64,000 nt of DNA from Clostridiaceae bacterium HFYG-1003 (GTDB taxonomy: Bacteria > Bacillota > Clostridia > Clostridiales > Clostridiaceae): assembly GCA_024579835.1 (NCBI GenBank), contig CP102060.1, positions 2,517,558 through 2,581,557 of the forward strand. Direction: 5' to 3'. Made by a program: the position numbers and the translations under genes. The notes under the pieces were generated by a model. The model was not told the origin of the DNA. It was given only the letters and a program-made list of their open reading frames with translations, and ran no database searches. This document shows positions 34,509-45,700 of this stretch, one piece after another (the first letter of the stretch is position 1; the number at the start of each line of letters is the position of its first letter).

Positions 34509-35023
34509 TACCGCTTCACCTCCGGCTCGTCCATCTCGTCGGCGCCTTCCACGGTAACCTTCTCCATGATCTGGTCTTCCAGCGGACGGTCCTGAGCATT
34601 TCTGCGAACACCGACAATTGCGTCGCAAGCCTCCATGCCTTCAATTACCCTGCCAAATGCGGCATACTGTCCATCCAGATGAGGCGCGCGTTCCACCATA
34701 ATGAAGAACTGCGATCCCGCCGAATCCGGATGCATGGAGCGGGCCATGGAGAGAACCCCCTTGTCATGTCTCAGGGCATTGTCAAATCCGTTGCCGGAGA
34801 ATTCTCCGCGGATGGAGTAGCCCGGTCCGCCCATTCCGGTTCCGGTCGGATCTCCGCCCTGGATCATGAAGCCGGGAATGACGCGATGGAAAATCAGTCC
34901 GTCATAGAAGCCTTTTTTGACCAGACTGACAAAATTTTTCACGGTATTGGGCGCGAATTCCGGATATAATTCCGCTTTCACCACACTGCCGTTTTTTAAT
35001 TGTATTGTTACGATTGGATTCAT
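34508..35023 (-). CDS. Peptidyl-prolyl cis-trans isomerase (cyclophilin type)
   Basis: The 171-aa product is a small bacterial cyclophilin without a signal peptide. Visible motifs are YDGLIFHRVIPGFMIQGGDPTG (with the catalytic FHR and FMIQGGD residues), MARSMHPDSAGSQFFIM and FGRVIEGMEACD. It speeds prolyl bond isomerisation during cytoplasmic protein folding. The ATG has AGGAGG upstream, and a promoter lies about 45 bp ahead. It heads an operon with DUF3783 and XRE genes. Confidence 0.92.
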   Translation of the reverse strand: MNPIVTIQLKNGSVVKAELYPEFAPNTVKNFVSLVKKGFYDGLIFHRVIPGFMIQGGDPTGTGMGGPGYSIRGEFSGNGFDNALRHDKGVLSMARSMHPDSAGSQFFIMVERAPHLDGQYAAFGRVIEGMEACDAIVGVRRNAQDRPLEDQIMEKVTVEGADEMDEPEVKR

Positions 35024-35067
35024 TTGAGTTCCTCCTGAAAATTTGTTTTAAATTTTGTACCTATTCT

Positions 35068-35096
35068 ATTATATGGCATATTATGACTCAGACCAA
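35068..35096 (-). promoter_or_regulatory. SigA promoter of the cyclophilin operon
   Basis: TTGGTC (35096-35091) and a perfect TATAAT (35073-35068) are 17 bp apart on the minus strand. The rest of the gap, 35097-35436, shows no gene or structure. Confidence 0.55.
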
Positions 35097-35436
35097 ATGA
35101 ATAAGTCTTGAACAACCTCTTCTGCTTTATCCGGGGTTCGTCTGGCTTAATTGGCAGGCCACAACTTAGTATAGTGCTAACCCTCGTTACATTGATCTTT
35201 TTACTGACTTACATCTTTACCTTGACCCGATGAATCGAATCACGAGAAGGTATTTATAATCATCTCTCAGACTGTCAATCTGTCGGAATGACACCTGACT
35301 GTTCAGCACCAACAGAAGTATCCCCTTTCGCCAACAGGAGTGTCCCCATTCTCTGCACAGTGATTCATCTTGACTGACAAACCCCCAATGTCTGATGGGA
35401 ACCGCTGCACCCTTAATCATAGGGAGCGATCACAAA

Positions 35437-35461
35437 GGGACCGCCAATTGGCGGTCCCTGA
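35437..35461 (-). terminator. Terminator of the ArsR-type regulator gene
   Basis: GGGACCGCC and GGCGGTCCC arms around AATT, followed by TTTG on the minus strand, directly past the stop. Confidence 0.65.
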
Positions 35462-35465
35462 TGAA

Positions 35466-36644
35466 TTATTGGATTGGTGGGGATTCCGGTTCGGCCAAAG
35501 CCTGCCGGATCAGTCGGGTGGCGTGTTCCAGATCGCGCAGCACCTGATCCCGGTTCAACCGGTAGTACATGCGGACGCCGGATTGACGAACCGTTACCCA
35601 GTGTTGGGAAATGATGTAGTTCATATGATGTGAAACGGTCGGTTTGGTCAGATCAAGCCTTTCAGCAATTTCCTGGCCAAAATGATCGCCTTCCGCAAGG
35701 AATTGGAGAATCATGAACTTGGAGTTCTCAGTCAGGTTGCCCAGCTGGACCAGGGCCTTTTTCAGGTCCTCATCCGAATCTTCTTCCTGCAGGGCAAGCT
35801 CACTGTTCGGTCCGAGCATGAGAATGACTTCACCGTCCTTATCCAGACTGATGTATAACGTGACCATGGCCGAAGATGTCACCTGGATGGTATCAAAGGA
35901 ACTGAAGTCATAATATTTCTCGAATTTGCGCAGGAACGCTTCCGGATCCTGTTCGATTTCCGCTTTTACTTTCTGGTTCCAGCCCTCCAGAGCTCTTGCC
36001 CGTTCGACCATAATCTTACGGTAGAGCGGAATGCAGGCACTGAATGCCATTGCCAGTTTATCCAGATAAGCCTGTTTATTGCGCACCAGCAGGTACAGCT
36101 CCCATTTCACTTCACTGGGAATCTGGCTTTCTTCCAGCATGGTGAGCATTTCCTCATCCGAGTAAATCGGATCGGCCACCTCCTCCTGCTCATCCGACTG
36201 GTCACGCAGCAGAATCGTCAGCACACGGCTGATCTGCAGCCGGGTTTCTTCCGGTGTCATTCTGACCATGGCTTCGAGGAAGGACTCGATGGTGGGGTAT
36301 GAGAACAGGGTATCCGGGGGCAGAATATAAGTTGGCTCAAACAAATAATTGGTATAGGGAGCGAGCAGTTTAAGCAGCTCGGAATTCTCCTGATACTGCT
36401 CCATCATCCATTTTTCGAAATCACTGATTCGCGGCAAACCGGACAATTCTCTTCGTTCCATGACACGCTCCGCATTCCGGAACATCCATAAACTGAAGAA
36501 AAAATCCATGACTTCACCGGGTTCAGTGGCAAAATTCATATTCAAAGACGTTCTCCCTCCCCTCATGTAATCAATCATATAGTTGCGTTTGGGGAGTGTC
36601 AAGAGACCGCGTCCGCTTCGTTGGATTTCGATCAAACTTTTCAA
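35466..36644 (-). CDS. ArsR-type winged-helix regulator with a large N-terminal domain
   Basis: The 392-aa product ends with a winged helix-turn-helix at about residues 300-375. The sequence SKFMILQFLAEGDHFGQEIA, then LTKPTVSHHMNYI, then a MYYRLNR wing is typical of ArsR. The first 290 residues are mostly helical and not recognised; ArsR proteins of this length often carry a DUF5937-like sensor. TTG at 36644 has AAAGGA upstream. Internal ATG or TTG starts near residue 35, behind GGGAGG, are also possible. It lies just upstream of the subtilase operon terminator and may sense a ligand not visible here. Confidence 0.72.
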   Translation of the reverse strand: MKSLIEIQRSGRGLLTLPKRNYMIDYMRGGRTSLNMNFATEPGEVMDFFFSLWMFRNAERVMERRELSGLPRISDFEKWMMEQYQENSELLKLLAPYTNYLFEPTYILPPDTLFSYPTIESFLEAMVRMTPEETRLQISRVLTILLRDQSDEQEEVADPIYSDEEMLTMLEESQIPSEVKWELYLLVRNKQAYLDKLAMAFSACIPLYRKIMVERARALEGWNQKVKAEIEQDPEAFLRKFEKYYDFSSFDTIQVTSSAMVTLYISLDKDGEVILMLGPNSELALQEEDSDEDLKKALVQLGNLTENSKFMILQFLAEGDHFGQEIAERLDLTKPTVSHHMNYIISQHWVTVRQSGVRMYYRLNRDQVLRDLEHATRLIRQALAEPESPPIQ

Positions 36645-36658
36645 AACAGATCCTTTCT

Positions 36659-36701
36659 AAAAAAACAATGGGAGGGGGCATGATGCCGCACCATCCCATT
36701 G
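36659..36701 (-). terminator. Terminator of the subtilase operon
   Basis: CAATGGGA and TCCCATTG arms with an inner GGCA/TGCC stem, followed by seven T residues on the minus strand. Confidence 0.8.
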
Positions 36702-36712
36702 TGTTCATTGGT

Positions 36713-39700
36713 TTATTTCAGAACGTTCGCCAGCTGATTGTAGGCGGCATCCGTAATCCGGAGTGTTCCGCCCAGGACCGTGATCTCCTTGGGAGCCATG
36801 GCCTTGAGAGCAGTCAGCGTAGTTTCTGTGATCTGATCGCCTTTCACCAGAACGAGGGGCTGGCCGATTTTGGCTGCCAGTCCGGCTCCGGTCAGGGCGT
36901 CAGCGTAGGTTTCGCCGCTGGCGATGAGCAGTCCGCTGGCCTGATTTCCGTAGAACCGGGCAATCAGGGCCTGGTTGGTAGCATAGCGGTTCGCTCCCTG
37001 GATCCGTTCGGTTTCCAGGTTCAGCGCCTTGACTTCATTTTCCACGTTGTCGGACAGTGCCAGATTTCCTCCGATGAGAACAACCTTTTTAGCTTTGAGA
37101 TCCGACAGAGCGGCTTTGGTTTCAGGGCTAAGGGTTTTGCCATCGGTTAAGAGCAGGGTTGCCCCCATCTGACCAGCCAACGGAGCAAAGCTCATGGCGT
37201 CGGCATAGCTGGTACCGCTTGCCAGATAAACAGTCTCCGCTTCAGATGCTGCGGTTCCTGCCACCTTGGCGGCGGTAGCATAGCGGTTGGCTCCGCTGAT
37301 GCGGTTGACGGTATAGCCTTTGACCTTGAGTTCAGCTTCCACCGCGGAACTGATGGCCAGTTCTCCGCCGATGAGTGTGATCTCCTTGGCTTCGAGACGT
37401 TCCAGTTCCTTGGTCAGGCTTTCGGACAGACCGGCTTTATCAGTCAGCAGAACCGGTGCCTGCCACTGGCCGGCCAGGATTCCACCAACCATGGCATCCG
37501 CGAATGAGTTGCCGTTGGCCAGGACGACCCGTTCGCTGCGCTCAAAGCCGAACTGGCTGATGGCGCTGGCGGTTGCGTAGCGATCCGTTCCGCTGATGCG
37601 GCGAATTCCGCGGGCACGAACCTGAATCCGTCCTTCCGCTTCCTTCACGGCGCGCTGGCTGCCGCGGGTCAGGGCATACGTTACTTTGATGTCATTCTGA
37701 ACCAGCTCAGCCGGTACAGTCCAGGTGGCTTCGTAGACACCGGCTGCGACTTCTGTCATGGCCGGATCGTAAGAGGTACCTGCCGGCAGTGACAGCTGGA
37801 AGCTGACATTGGCGCCGACAAGATTGGACTCGACATGCAGTTTGACCTGCTCTCCGCCGTAAACGGTAAGGCTGGCGGCCGGAGCAGCATCCGTTACAAG
37901 AACTTCAGCGTATGCCGGCTGGCAGTCGATCCGGAGCGGATTGCTCGTTGCGTTTCCTGCCAGGTCAGTGGCCTTGATCTCAACGATGTTGATGCCTTCC
38001 TTCAGGATCAGGGAATGAGCGAAGGAGCCATCCTTGTCGGTTGCTACGGTTTTGCCGTTGATGGTCAGAGTTTCGAGATTTTCATCCTTAACCTGGCCGT
38101 TAACATCCAGAACTCTTGATGTCACAACTTCAGTTGTCGGTTCTGTGAGTGTGATGGCAGGAGCAACCTGGTCGCGGACAACCTTGACCGGTGCGGAGTA
38201 CTGAGTATAAGCGCCATTAACCTCGGACCGGACTTTGATTTCATTCATTCCGGACTCAAGCTTGATCAAAGTCTTGAAGGACTTTGTCGCAGTGCTTACA
38301 GTGGCATAGGAGGAACCATTGCGGTTCAGTTCGATCTTGGAGGGACCGGATACTTCACCCTGGAGTTCAACTTTTTCCTGATCGGTGTAGTATACGGATT
38401 CCTTCTGTCTGGCAGGAGTAACACCTGTGATCACCGGAGTATCCATGGAGTAATCCATTTCGGCCCGGATCATAAATCCGCCCTGGAATTCAGCATCGGG
38501 CAGGGACATGATCATGGAGCTGTCAAAGATGTAGGAGCGGGTGTTGCCCAGTTCCGTGTCATTGTCAACGGAGATGGCCGGGCAGTAGTCTCCGCTATCC
38601 GGCTGAATGAAGGCAGCCATGAACGGCTTGTCGGTCTTCAGGTTCAGGCTGGAGACATCGAAGGTATTCCATTCGCCGCGGCGTACGGTCACCGTCATTG
38701 GTTCACAAAGTCTGGTCTGCTGCGGGATCATGTAGTCATTGACTTCCATCAGAACCAGCTGAATTTCGTTTCCGCCGGGGATCGGATAGTCATTGCCCCA
38801 GAAGAAAGCTCTGACTGATTTTACATGAGCCAGTTCTTCCGGCTGGAAGACCACGCCGTAGCCATAGTTAGCCTTTGAAAGGCTGACCGCGTTTTCGGCT
38901 GTGCCGTCATCGTAGGAAAGTTCCTTGCGGTAAGGCACAAAGGGCTGAATCTTGAGGCTCAGCGGTGTGGGATCACCCAGAGCCGCTTCGGCCGGTACGG
39001 TCATGATTTCATAGTCCGGGTGATAGATGTGGAGTGTATAGCTGCCGGCGAAAATATCCTTCAAGGTGAACTTTCCGGTTTCATCGGTAACTACAGGGCT
39101 GATCTTGCCGTCTTCCAGGAGACGAATCTGAGCACCGACTACCGGTTTTCCGGTGTTGATGTCTGTCAGGGTTCCTGTGACAACGGAACGCGGGATTTTC
39201 TTCAGAACGAAGTTTTCCTCAACAGTTCCTTCTTTGGTCAGAGTAAAAGTTCTGGTTTCCGGATAATATCCGTAAGCGCTGGCTTTGAGCGTCGCTTTTT
39301 CCGTTGCCGGGAAGCGCATGCTCCAGGTTCCGTCCGCAGCGTTGACCGGAACAGAAATTCCTTTCTCTACCACTTCTACGCGGGCTTCCCGCATCGGGAT
39401 GGCGGTTACCGGGTTGGCTTTCACTTCCGGCGCGAGTGTCGCAGTGCTGACCTGCGGCTTGTACTGGGTCAGAAGACCCGGTTCGGTCATCTTTTCAGGA
39501 GCGACCATGGCTTTGGGCTGCTTGTCCAGCGCGCTGACTGTGAAATCAGCGTCCTTGATCCGGTATACGCCGATGTCATCGACATACCAGCCAATGAAGG
39601 TTTCTGAACCGAAACTCCACTTGTCAGAGACAAAGCGGAATGCAACCTGAATGGTCTTGCCCTTGTAGGCTGACAGATCAAACATGCCTTTCTGCCATTC

Positions 39701-42700
39701 TCTGATGTGACCGGCCCATTTGGCATTGGGGATCAGATCCCAGGTCTGTCCGCCGTCAGCGGTGACTTCAACCAGACCGTAATCGGAGGCAGTATTGAAG
39801 CTCCAGTATTTTTCTCCGTCATACCAGTGACGGAAGTTCAGAACGACAGTGCCGTCCCCTTCAGGAACAACAATTTCCGGGGTAAGCAGGCGGCTGCTGG
39901 AATCATCCAGGTAGTCCCCGGCGATGATGGTAGCCCAGAGTTTCTCTCCGCTCCAGGCGCGGCCCGGACCGTACTTGACTACTTTGCCGTATTCCCAGCT
40001 GTTAACTGCTTCGCGGCCGTTGTCCAGGGGAACAATCTGAGTGGTGAATCCGCCGTCATTGGCTTCAAAATCGCTGCCGATGAGGGTATCAAAGGAAAGT
40101 TTTTTGCCGCTGACCGCCTCGGAATAATCACCGGCGTTGGCCGCTCCGTCAACGGAACGAATCTTGTAGGTGTATTCCACGCCGTCTTCCACGGTGGTAT
40201 CCATATAAGTTTTGGTAGTGGTCTCGCCAACTTTGGTGAAGTCACCGCCGTTGGAGCTGCGGTATACATCGTAGCGAACGGTGTCGCCATCGTAGGAGCC
40301 CTTAAAATTAAGGGTGAGTCCTTCAATTTCGCGAACCAGCTTAACTTCTGTGGGGGGCACCGGAGCGGTGACATCCTTGCCTTCGAGTTCCACCTGGTTG
40401 ATGTACCAGCCGGGACCTTCGACATATCCGCCAGCCGTCAGGATGAAGGCCAGGTACACCGGAACATCGGTTCCAACATATTTGGACAGACTAACTGAGT
40501 CAGCCTGCCAGCCGTCACTCTTGCCGGTGAAGTACTCCGGTGTCAGGTCAAACCATTCTTCTCCGTTGCAGTCGGTCACCATGACCCGGGCAACGGAAGA
40601 GTTCTTGGCCATTTCAAAATAGTGACGGAATTTGAAGGTTGCTTCCTCCACGGTGTCATCGCGCAGGTCGATGGGCGGAGTAATCAGATAGCTGACGGTA
40701 TCTTCATGATGAGATGAAGCTCCCACGTTGGTTCCGACATACTTGTCGCCAATCAGCGGAGCTGGCTCGGCGTATCCTTTGGGAGATCCCTGTTTCCAGT
40801 CCCCGAGAAGGAACCAGCCGTAAAGATCGCCCTGGAATTCTTCCTTCCAGTTGTCGCGCTTCATTCCAAAGGAAAGCATTGCTTTCTGAGGTTCCGTTTC
40901 AAGAATGTTTCCGGCAAAATCCGTGGTCCGGACCTTGTAGGTCATCTCGCCTTCTTTGAGGCCGGTTCCCTCAGCTCCGGTAACAGCCGAGAAGAAAGGC
41001 GCTTTGGGAATGATTCCGGTGTAGGTGCCGTTTTTCTCATCACCTTCGGTGCGTTTCATTTCCATGACCTTGAAGGTCTCGTCTGCCTGCCATTTGTAGA
41101 GCAGTTCGGTCTTGACGATGGAGACATCGTCAGAAGCGGTGGCAGTAACTACGTAATCGGCATCCATAAAGGCAAAGGACAGGCCGGGATTCATGGTCAG
41201 GCCAGGCGCACCATTATCGGTTCCTTCGGTCAGAACGGTTCCCTTAAGCTGTCCGAGTCCGCCGGAGACAAAATCTACGGCTTTCTTGGCATTAACCAGA
41301 CCATAGCCCATTGCCATATTCGGGGAAACCGGATATTTGGAGTTGGTCAGAGGGGTAGCAGTTTTTTCCAGCGTCTGCAGAATGTCATCCACTGACAGGT
41401 TCTGATTGGCAGACAGCATCAGGGCAGCGACACCGGCGATGTGAGGAGTTGCCATGGAAGTTCCATCCATTTCCTCATAGCCGCCGCCGGCCATGGAAGA
41501 CCGGACCGCCACACCAGGCGCGGAAATTTCCGGCTTGATCAGAGACGGGTCGTAGGGTGAGGGGCCCAGTTTGGAGAAGGAGCCCAGTTTCATGTCAATG
41601 TCGGTAGCTGCTACCGCGATGCTTTCGGGGTAGTTACTCGGGTTTTCAATGGTTCCCGGGGTCGGAGCCGGATCAAACAGCCCCTGATTTCCGGCGGCAA
41701 ACAGTGGAACAATGCCAGAGGCGCGCCATGCGCGGACAATGTCACGGAACCAGTCATCGACGCCGTCGCCGACACCCCAGCTGTTGTTGACAATGTTCGG
41801 AGCTTTGGTAGCGTCGCCGCCCGGTGCCAGCATCCATTCAGCTGCACGAAGCATAGCGCGGAAAGATCCGCCGCCGTCGCTGTTGAAGGCCTTGGCCGTA
41901 ATCCATTTTGCTCCGGGAGCTACACCGACCTGATTGGAACCGTCGGGCTCATGTCCCAGGATGGTTCCGGCACAGTGTGTACCATGATTGTTGTCATCGA
42001 AGGGAAGCTTGCTGGTGCCGACTCCGTCAAACCAGCTGTAGGCCAGTTCGCTTTCCAGCGGCTGGTCCGGATTGGCTGGATTGTAGGCCCGCCAGGACTG
42101 CTTCAGCGCAGGATGGGTCCAGTCTGTTCCTGTATCGATGACACCGACAACAATTCCCTGTCCGGTGATTCCATCATTCCAGACCTGGTCAGCGTTGATC
42201 TGCTTAATGTTCCACTGCAGCGGAGTGGCATCGCCCGCCTGGGGAGCAGCTGAGGGGATCATTTCGCTGATATGAGTCTCTTTGTCCGCATAGATCTTGC
42301 GGACAGCCGGATTCATTGCCAGCTGTTCCACCGTCTGATAATCTGCCCGGAGCCAGATCATGTTGGCGATGTGGAAGGATTCATACTCAAAGCCTGTCTT
42401 CTCCAGCTGCTGAAGAATCGGCTGCTGAGTCATCAGCGCTTCGGATTTCAAAGCCTGAACAGTGGCTACGCCACGAGCCTGCTTCTGGGTAAGCCCCTGG
42501 GCCAGGAGCTGCCTGGATACAGGCAGCTGCTCGAGCACAAGAGAGGATTCCATCTGGATCAGATAATCGTGGAGACCGCTTTCGCCCTGGGTTTTGACAA
42601 CTTCAGGCGCGAGCTTGACCGAAAGATCCCGAGTTTCATTCAGATCCCGCAGCATGCTGACTGGCTCTGCCAGAACAGCCTGATTGGGAAGCAGGATCAA

Positions 42701-42733
42701 AAAGGCCAGAAGGATCGCTATAAATCGTTTCAT
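36713..42733 (-). CDS. Giant S8 subtilase with CWB2 cell-wall-binding repeats (2,006 aa)
   Basis: A signal peptide (MKRFIAILLAFLILLPNQAVLA) and an I9-like propeptide precede an S8 peptidase domain. Its triad is Asp200 (VIDTGTDW), His250 (HGTHCAG) and Ser426 (GTSMATPH), with oxyanion Asn349. The middle holds two immune-inhibitor-A-type beta-sandwich regions (WYINQVELEG; WYVDDIGVY), a fibronectin type III-like domain, carboxypeptidase-regulatory-like repeats and bacterial Ig-like domains. The C-terminus carries three CWB2 repeats, starting RISGTDRYATA, RISGANRYATA and RIQGANRYATN. CWB2 anchors S-layer and wall proteins non-covalently in Clostridioides difficile. The start lies 9 bp after the upstream paralogue, with AGGAGG overlapping its stop. 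Confidence 0.92.
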   Translation of the reverse strand: MKRFIAILLAFLILLPNQAVLAEPVSMLRDLNETRDLSVKLAPEVVKTQGESGLHDYLIQMESSLVLEQLPVSRQLLAQGLTQKQARGVATVQALKSEALMTQQPILQQLEKTGFEYESFHIANMIWLRADYQTVEQLAMNPAVRKIYADKETHISEMIPSAAPQAGDATPLQWNIKQINADQVWNDGITGQGIVVGVIDTGTDWTHPALKQSWRAYNPANPDQPLESELAYSWFDGVGTSKLPFDDNNHGTHCAGTILGHEPDGSNQVGVAPGAKWITAKAFNSDGGGSFRAMLRAAEWMLAPGGDATKAPNIVNNSWGVGDGVDDWFRDIVRAWRASGIVPLFAAGNQGLFDPAPTPGTIENPSNYPESIAVAATDIDMKLGSFSKLGPSPYDPSLIKPEISAPGVAVRSSMAGGGYEEMDGTSMATPHIAGVAALMLSANQNLSVDDILQTLEKTATPLTNSKYPVSPNMAMGYGLVNAKKAVDFVSGGLGQLKGTVLTEGTDNGAPGLTMNPGLSFAFMDADYVVTATASDDVSIVKTELLYKWQADETFKVMEMKRTEGDEKNGTYTGIIPKAPFFSAVTGAEGTGLKEGEMTYKVRTTDFAGNILETEPQKAMLSFGMKRDNWKEEFQGDLYGWFLLGDWKQGSPKGYAEPAPLIGDKYVGTNVGASSHHEDTVSYLITPPIDLRDDTVEEATFKFRHYFEMAKNSSVARVMVTDCNGEEWFDLTPEYFTGKSDGWQADSVSLSKYVGTDVPVYLAFILTAGGYVEGPGWYINQVELEGKDVTAPVPPTEVKLVREIEGLTLNFKGSYDGDTVRYDVYRSSNGGDFTKVGETTTKTYMDTTVEDGVEYTYKIRSVDGAANAGDYSEAVSGKKLSFDTLIGSDFEANDGGFTTQIVPLDNGREAVNSWEYGKVVKYGPGRAWSGEKLWATIIAGDYLDDSSSRLLTPEIVVPEGDGTVVLNFRHWYDGEKYWSFNTASDYGLVEVTADGGQTWDLIPNAKWAGHIREWQKGMFDLSAYKGKTIQVAFRFVSDKWSFGSETFIGWYVDDIGVYRIKDADFTVSALDKQPKAMVAPEKMTEPGLLTQYKPQVSTATLAPEVKANPVTAIPMREARVEVVEKGISVPVNAADGTWSMRFPATEKATLKASAYGYYPETRTFTLTKEGTVEENFVLKKIPRSVVTGTLTDINTGKPVVGAQIRLLEDGKISPVVTDETGKFTLKDIFAGSYTLHIYHPDYEIMTVPAEAALGDPTPLSLKIQPFVPYRKELSYDDGTAENAVSLSKANYGYGVVFQPEELAHVKSVRAFFWGNDYPIPGGNEIQLVLMEVNDYMIPQQTRLCEPMTVTVRRGEWNTFDVSSLNLKTDKPFMAAFIQPDSGDYCPAISVDNDTELGNTRSYIFDSSMIMSLPDAEFQGGFMIRAEMDYSMDTPVITGVTPARQKESVYYTDQEKVELQGEVSGPSKIELNRNGSSYATVSTATKSFKTLIKLESGMNEIKVRSEVNGAYTQYSAPVKVVRDQVAPAITLTEPTTEVVTSRVLDVNGQVKDENLETLTINGKTVATDKDGSFAHSLILKEGINIVEIKATDLAGNATSNPLRIDCQPAYAEVLVTDAAPAASLTVYGGEQVKLHVESNLVGANVSFQLSLPAGTSYDPAMTEVAAGVYEATWTVPAELVQNDIKVTYALTRGSQRAVKEAEGRIQVRARGIRRISGTDRYATASAISQFGFERSERVVLANGNSFADAMVGGILAGQWQAPVLLTDKAGLSESLTKELERLEAKEITLIGGELAISSAVEAELKVKGYTVNRISGANRYATAAKVAGTAASEAETVYLASGTSYADAMSFAPLAGQMGATLLLTDGKTLSPETKAALSDLKAKKVVLIGGNLALSDNVENEVKALNLETERIQGANRYATNQALIARFYGNQASGLLIASGETYADALTGAGLAAKIGQPLVLVKGDQITETTLTALKAMAPKEITVLGGTLRITDAAYNQLANVLK

Positions 42734-42742
42734 ACATTCCTC

Positions 42743-45700
42743 CTAATTTTTGAGCAGGGACTGGATGGTTGTTTCCAGTTCTGTACTGATGACGAGATGA
42801 CCGCCCAGGATCAATACCTGACGGACCGTTGAAGCCTCAAGATAGGTCTTGGCTGCTGCCGGCAGTGCCTTGTCCGTGCTGAGCAGGACAGGCAGTCCCA
42901 GCGGAGCGCTGGTCAGAGCGTCTGCCAGGCTTGTGCCGTTTGCCAAAACGACTTGTTCGGGAGTTCCGGCAAAGTGCTTGAGGATCTCCACGTTGGTTTC
43001 ATAACGGGTGGTTCCGGCCAGACGGGTTACTTTTCCCGCTTTAATCTGAGCCGGCAGGGCAGCATCCAGAACTTTCTCACCACCGAGCAGAGTCACTTCG
43101 GCAGCTCCGTCGAGGACTGCGGCAACCTTGGGATCCAGGGTCTTGGCAGGGCTCAGCAGAATGGGCAGTCCATAGGATCCGGCTGCCATGGCATCGGCCA
43201 GGCTTTCACCGGAGGCAACGAGGAAGCGGCCATCCTGCTTCATGGAAGCAGCGACCAGAGCGGAAGTTTCGTAACGGGTAGCTCCGGCAATTCGGGTAAC
43301 CGTCAGTCCCAGGGCCTTCAGGCTGGCTTCGACTTCCGGCTTAACAGCCAGTTCTCCGCCGACAATGACGACTTCCTTCGCTTTCAGGAAGGAAAGCGCC
43401 GAGGCGGTTTCAGGGGTCAGTGATTCCGGCTTGGTCAGAAGGAGCGGTGCCTTGTTCTGGCGGGCCAGAGGTCCGGCTACCACGGAATCGGCGAATTTCT
43501 CACCGCTGACCAGGTAGACTTTTTCGCTTGTGCCAAACATGCGGGCAACTTCCGCTGCCGTCGCGTACCGGTTGGCACCGGCGATGCGCTGTGTAACTGA
43601 TGCGGTTCCGACCATGATCTTGCCAGGAGCCATATAGCTCTTGTCGACGGAACCGTCCTGATGACGGAAATGAACATAATAGCTTCCCAGACCGATTGCC
43701 GGGGCTGTCCACTGTGCGGTGAAGACACCGTCTGCCGCGGTCATGGATTTCCATGCGGCCGCGTCGGGCACATCACTCAGGCTGACCTGGAAGGAAACCG
43801 TTCCCTTGGCAGCTTTCGCCTGCAGATTAACCACGTCGCCTGCTACCACTTTGGTATCAGCCAGCGGGGAGAGAGCTTCGAAGGTCGGCTGAGCAACTGG
43901 CTTAACTTCCACGTTGCGCCGTACTTCCGTCACATTGCCGGCTTTGTCGACTGCCTGATAGACGACAACATTGCTGCCGTTGTTCAGGATCAGTTCATGC
44001 CGGAAGGCTCCGGTGGATTCCACTTCAACCGGTTCTCCCTGAATGGTGAGATGGTCAAAGTTGGCATCAAATACTTTTCCGGTTGTTTCCAGGAAACGGT
44101 CTGCCTGAACGGTCTGATCCCAGGGCAGGGTGACGTTCAGTTCAGGTTTGGCGTTATCGAAAATCACCGTAACCGGCTTGGTCGGGGTCGTTTCTTTCTG
44201 ATCCTTCATCGCCGTAGCCGTCAGTTCGTGGCGGTCTCCGGTCAGGGTCAGAGTTGTGTTGAATTTGCGATCCGCGGTCTGGACGGTGGCAGCCAAACGG
44301 CCATCGAGGTACAGGTTGACGGAGCAGTCGCCCTGAACACTTCCTGAAACCGGAAGTTCCCGGGTGTTGACGTAATGGACTTCATTCAAGTTGTCCAGTG
44401 TAATATTTTCCAGAGATTTTGCATATCTGGCGCGAATCATCATGTTTCCGACTACGCCCAGCTGTGACAGCGGAGTCAGTCCGCCGCCGGAGTAGACATA
44501 GCTGCGTTCCTGAGGCACGAAGTCCGTGCCGCCGGTATCCAGCGCCATGGCCGGTGAGTATTCGCTGGCTGTGGTCTGAATTACTGCCAGACCAAAGATG
44601 CCTGAAGTACTGAAGTCCATATCGGACAGGTCGAAGGTATTCCACTCGCCGCGTTTGACTTCAACCGGCTTGGGAGCAGCGGCAAATCCGATGGGTGTTC
44701 CATCTTCATTCATTCTCAGGATGGCCACAGAGGATGAAGTACCGCCGGGTACCGGCCAGCCTTCTTTTCCGAAGAATACGTCAATGGCCTTCACTTTTAC
44801 AAATTCACCGGGTTCAAACAGAACCACGTTGCCGGCATTCTTGCCCAGGACCAGGAAGTTTTCTCCTGAACCGTCATCCCATGACTGAACCACTTCATAA
44901 CCCACGAAACGTTTCAGTTCCACGGCAGCAGAAGTTGCTGAATCAGCCAGGACATGCACGGTTTTTTCGCCTTCCAGGTAATCCGGATGGGATACAACCA
45001 GTGTGTAGCTTCCTACATATATTCTGGGAAGTTCGAACCGTCCGTTGGCATCGGTGACCACTTCCGCGACGCGGACGTCCTCACGGACTCTGACTTTCGC
45101 GTTGGCAATCGGCTTTTTGCTGGTTTCATCGAGAATGACGCCAGTCACCTTGTTGGTGGCTTTGGGTTCCAGATGGAAATCAACGGTCTTGGTTTCATCA
45201 GCCGCCAGTGAGAACTTCAGGGACTGCGCTTCAAAGCCATAAGCTTCTGCCCGCAGTGTGATCTGATCAGCCACTTTGTGGAACAGGCGATATTCACCGG
45301 TCCGGGCGGAGCTGGTAGCATATCGGCCCGTTTCAACGACCCGGATGGTTGCTCCTACCGGTGCCTGCGCAGCAGGTTCGGCGGTTTCAACGGCCGGTGC
45401 GATACCAGCGGTCTGAACGCTCTGCAGTTTCAGGCTCTGCGTCGGCAGTTTTTTCTCCGCCTCTTCTTTTTCAGGCGCTGCTGCTTCTTTAACAGGTTCT
45501 GCTTCTTTTAATGGTTCAACTGCTTCCGGCAGGGAGTATGCAGTTACACCGGAAATGTACCAGCCCGGATACTGGAACAGGTCATCGGAAAGAAGTGTGA
45601 ACCGAAGCAGGACGTTGGATTCTCCACGGTACTTGTCCAGAGAAATTTCCACATCACTCCAGACTTTCTTTTCTCCGGCGTACTTCTCTGAAAGATCGGT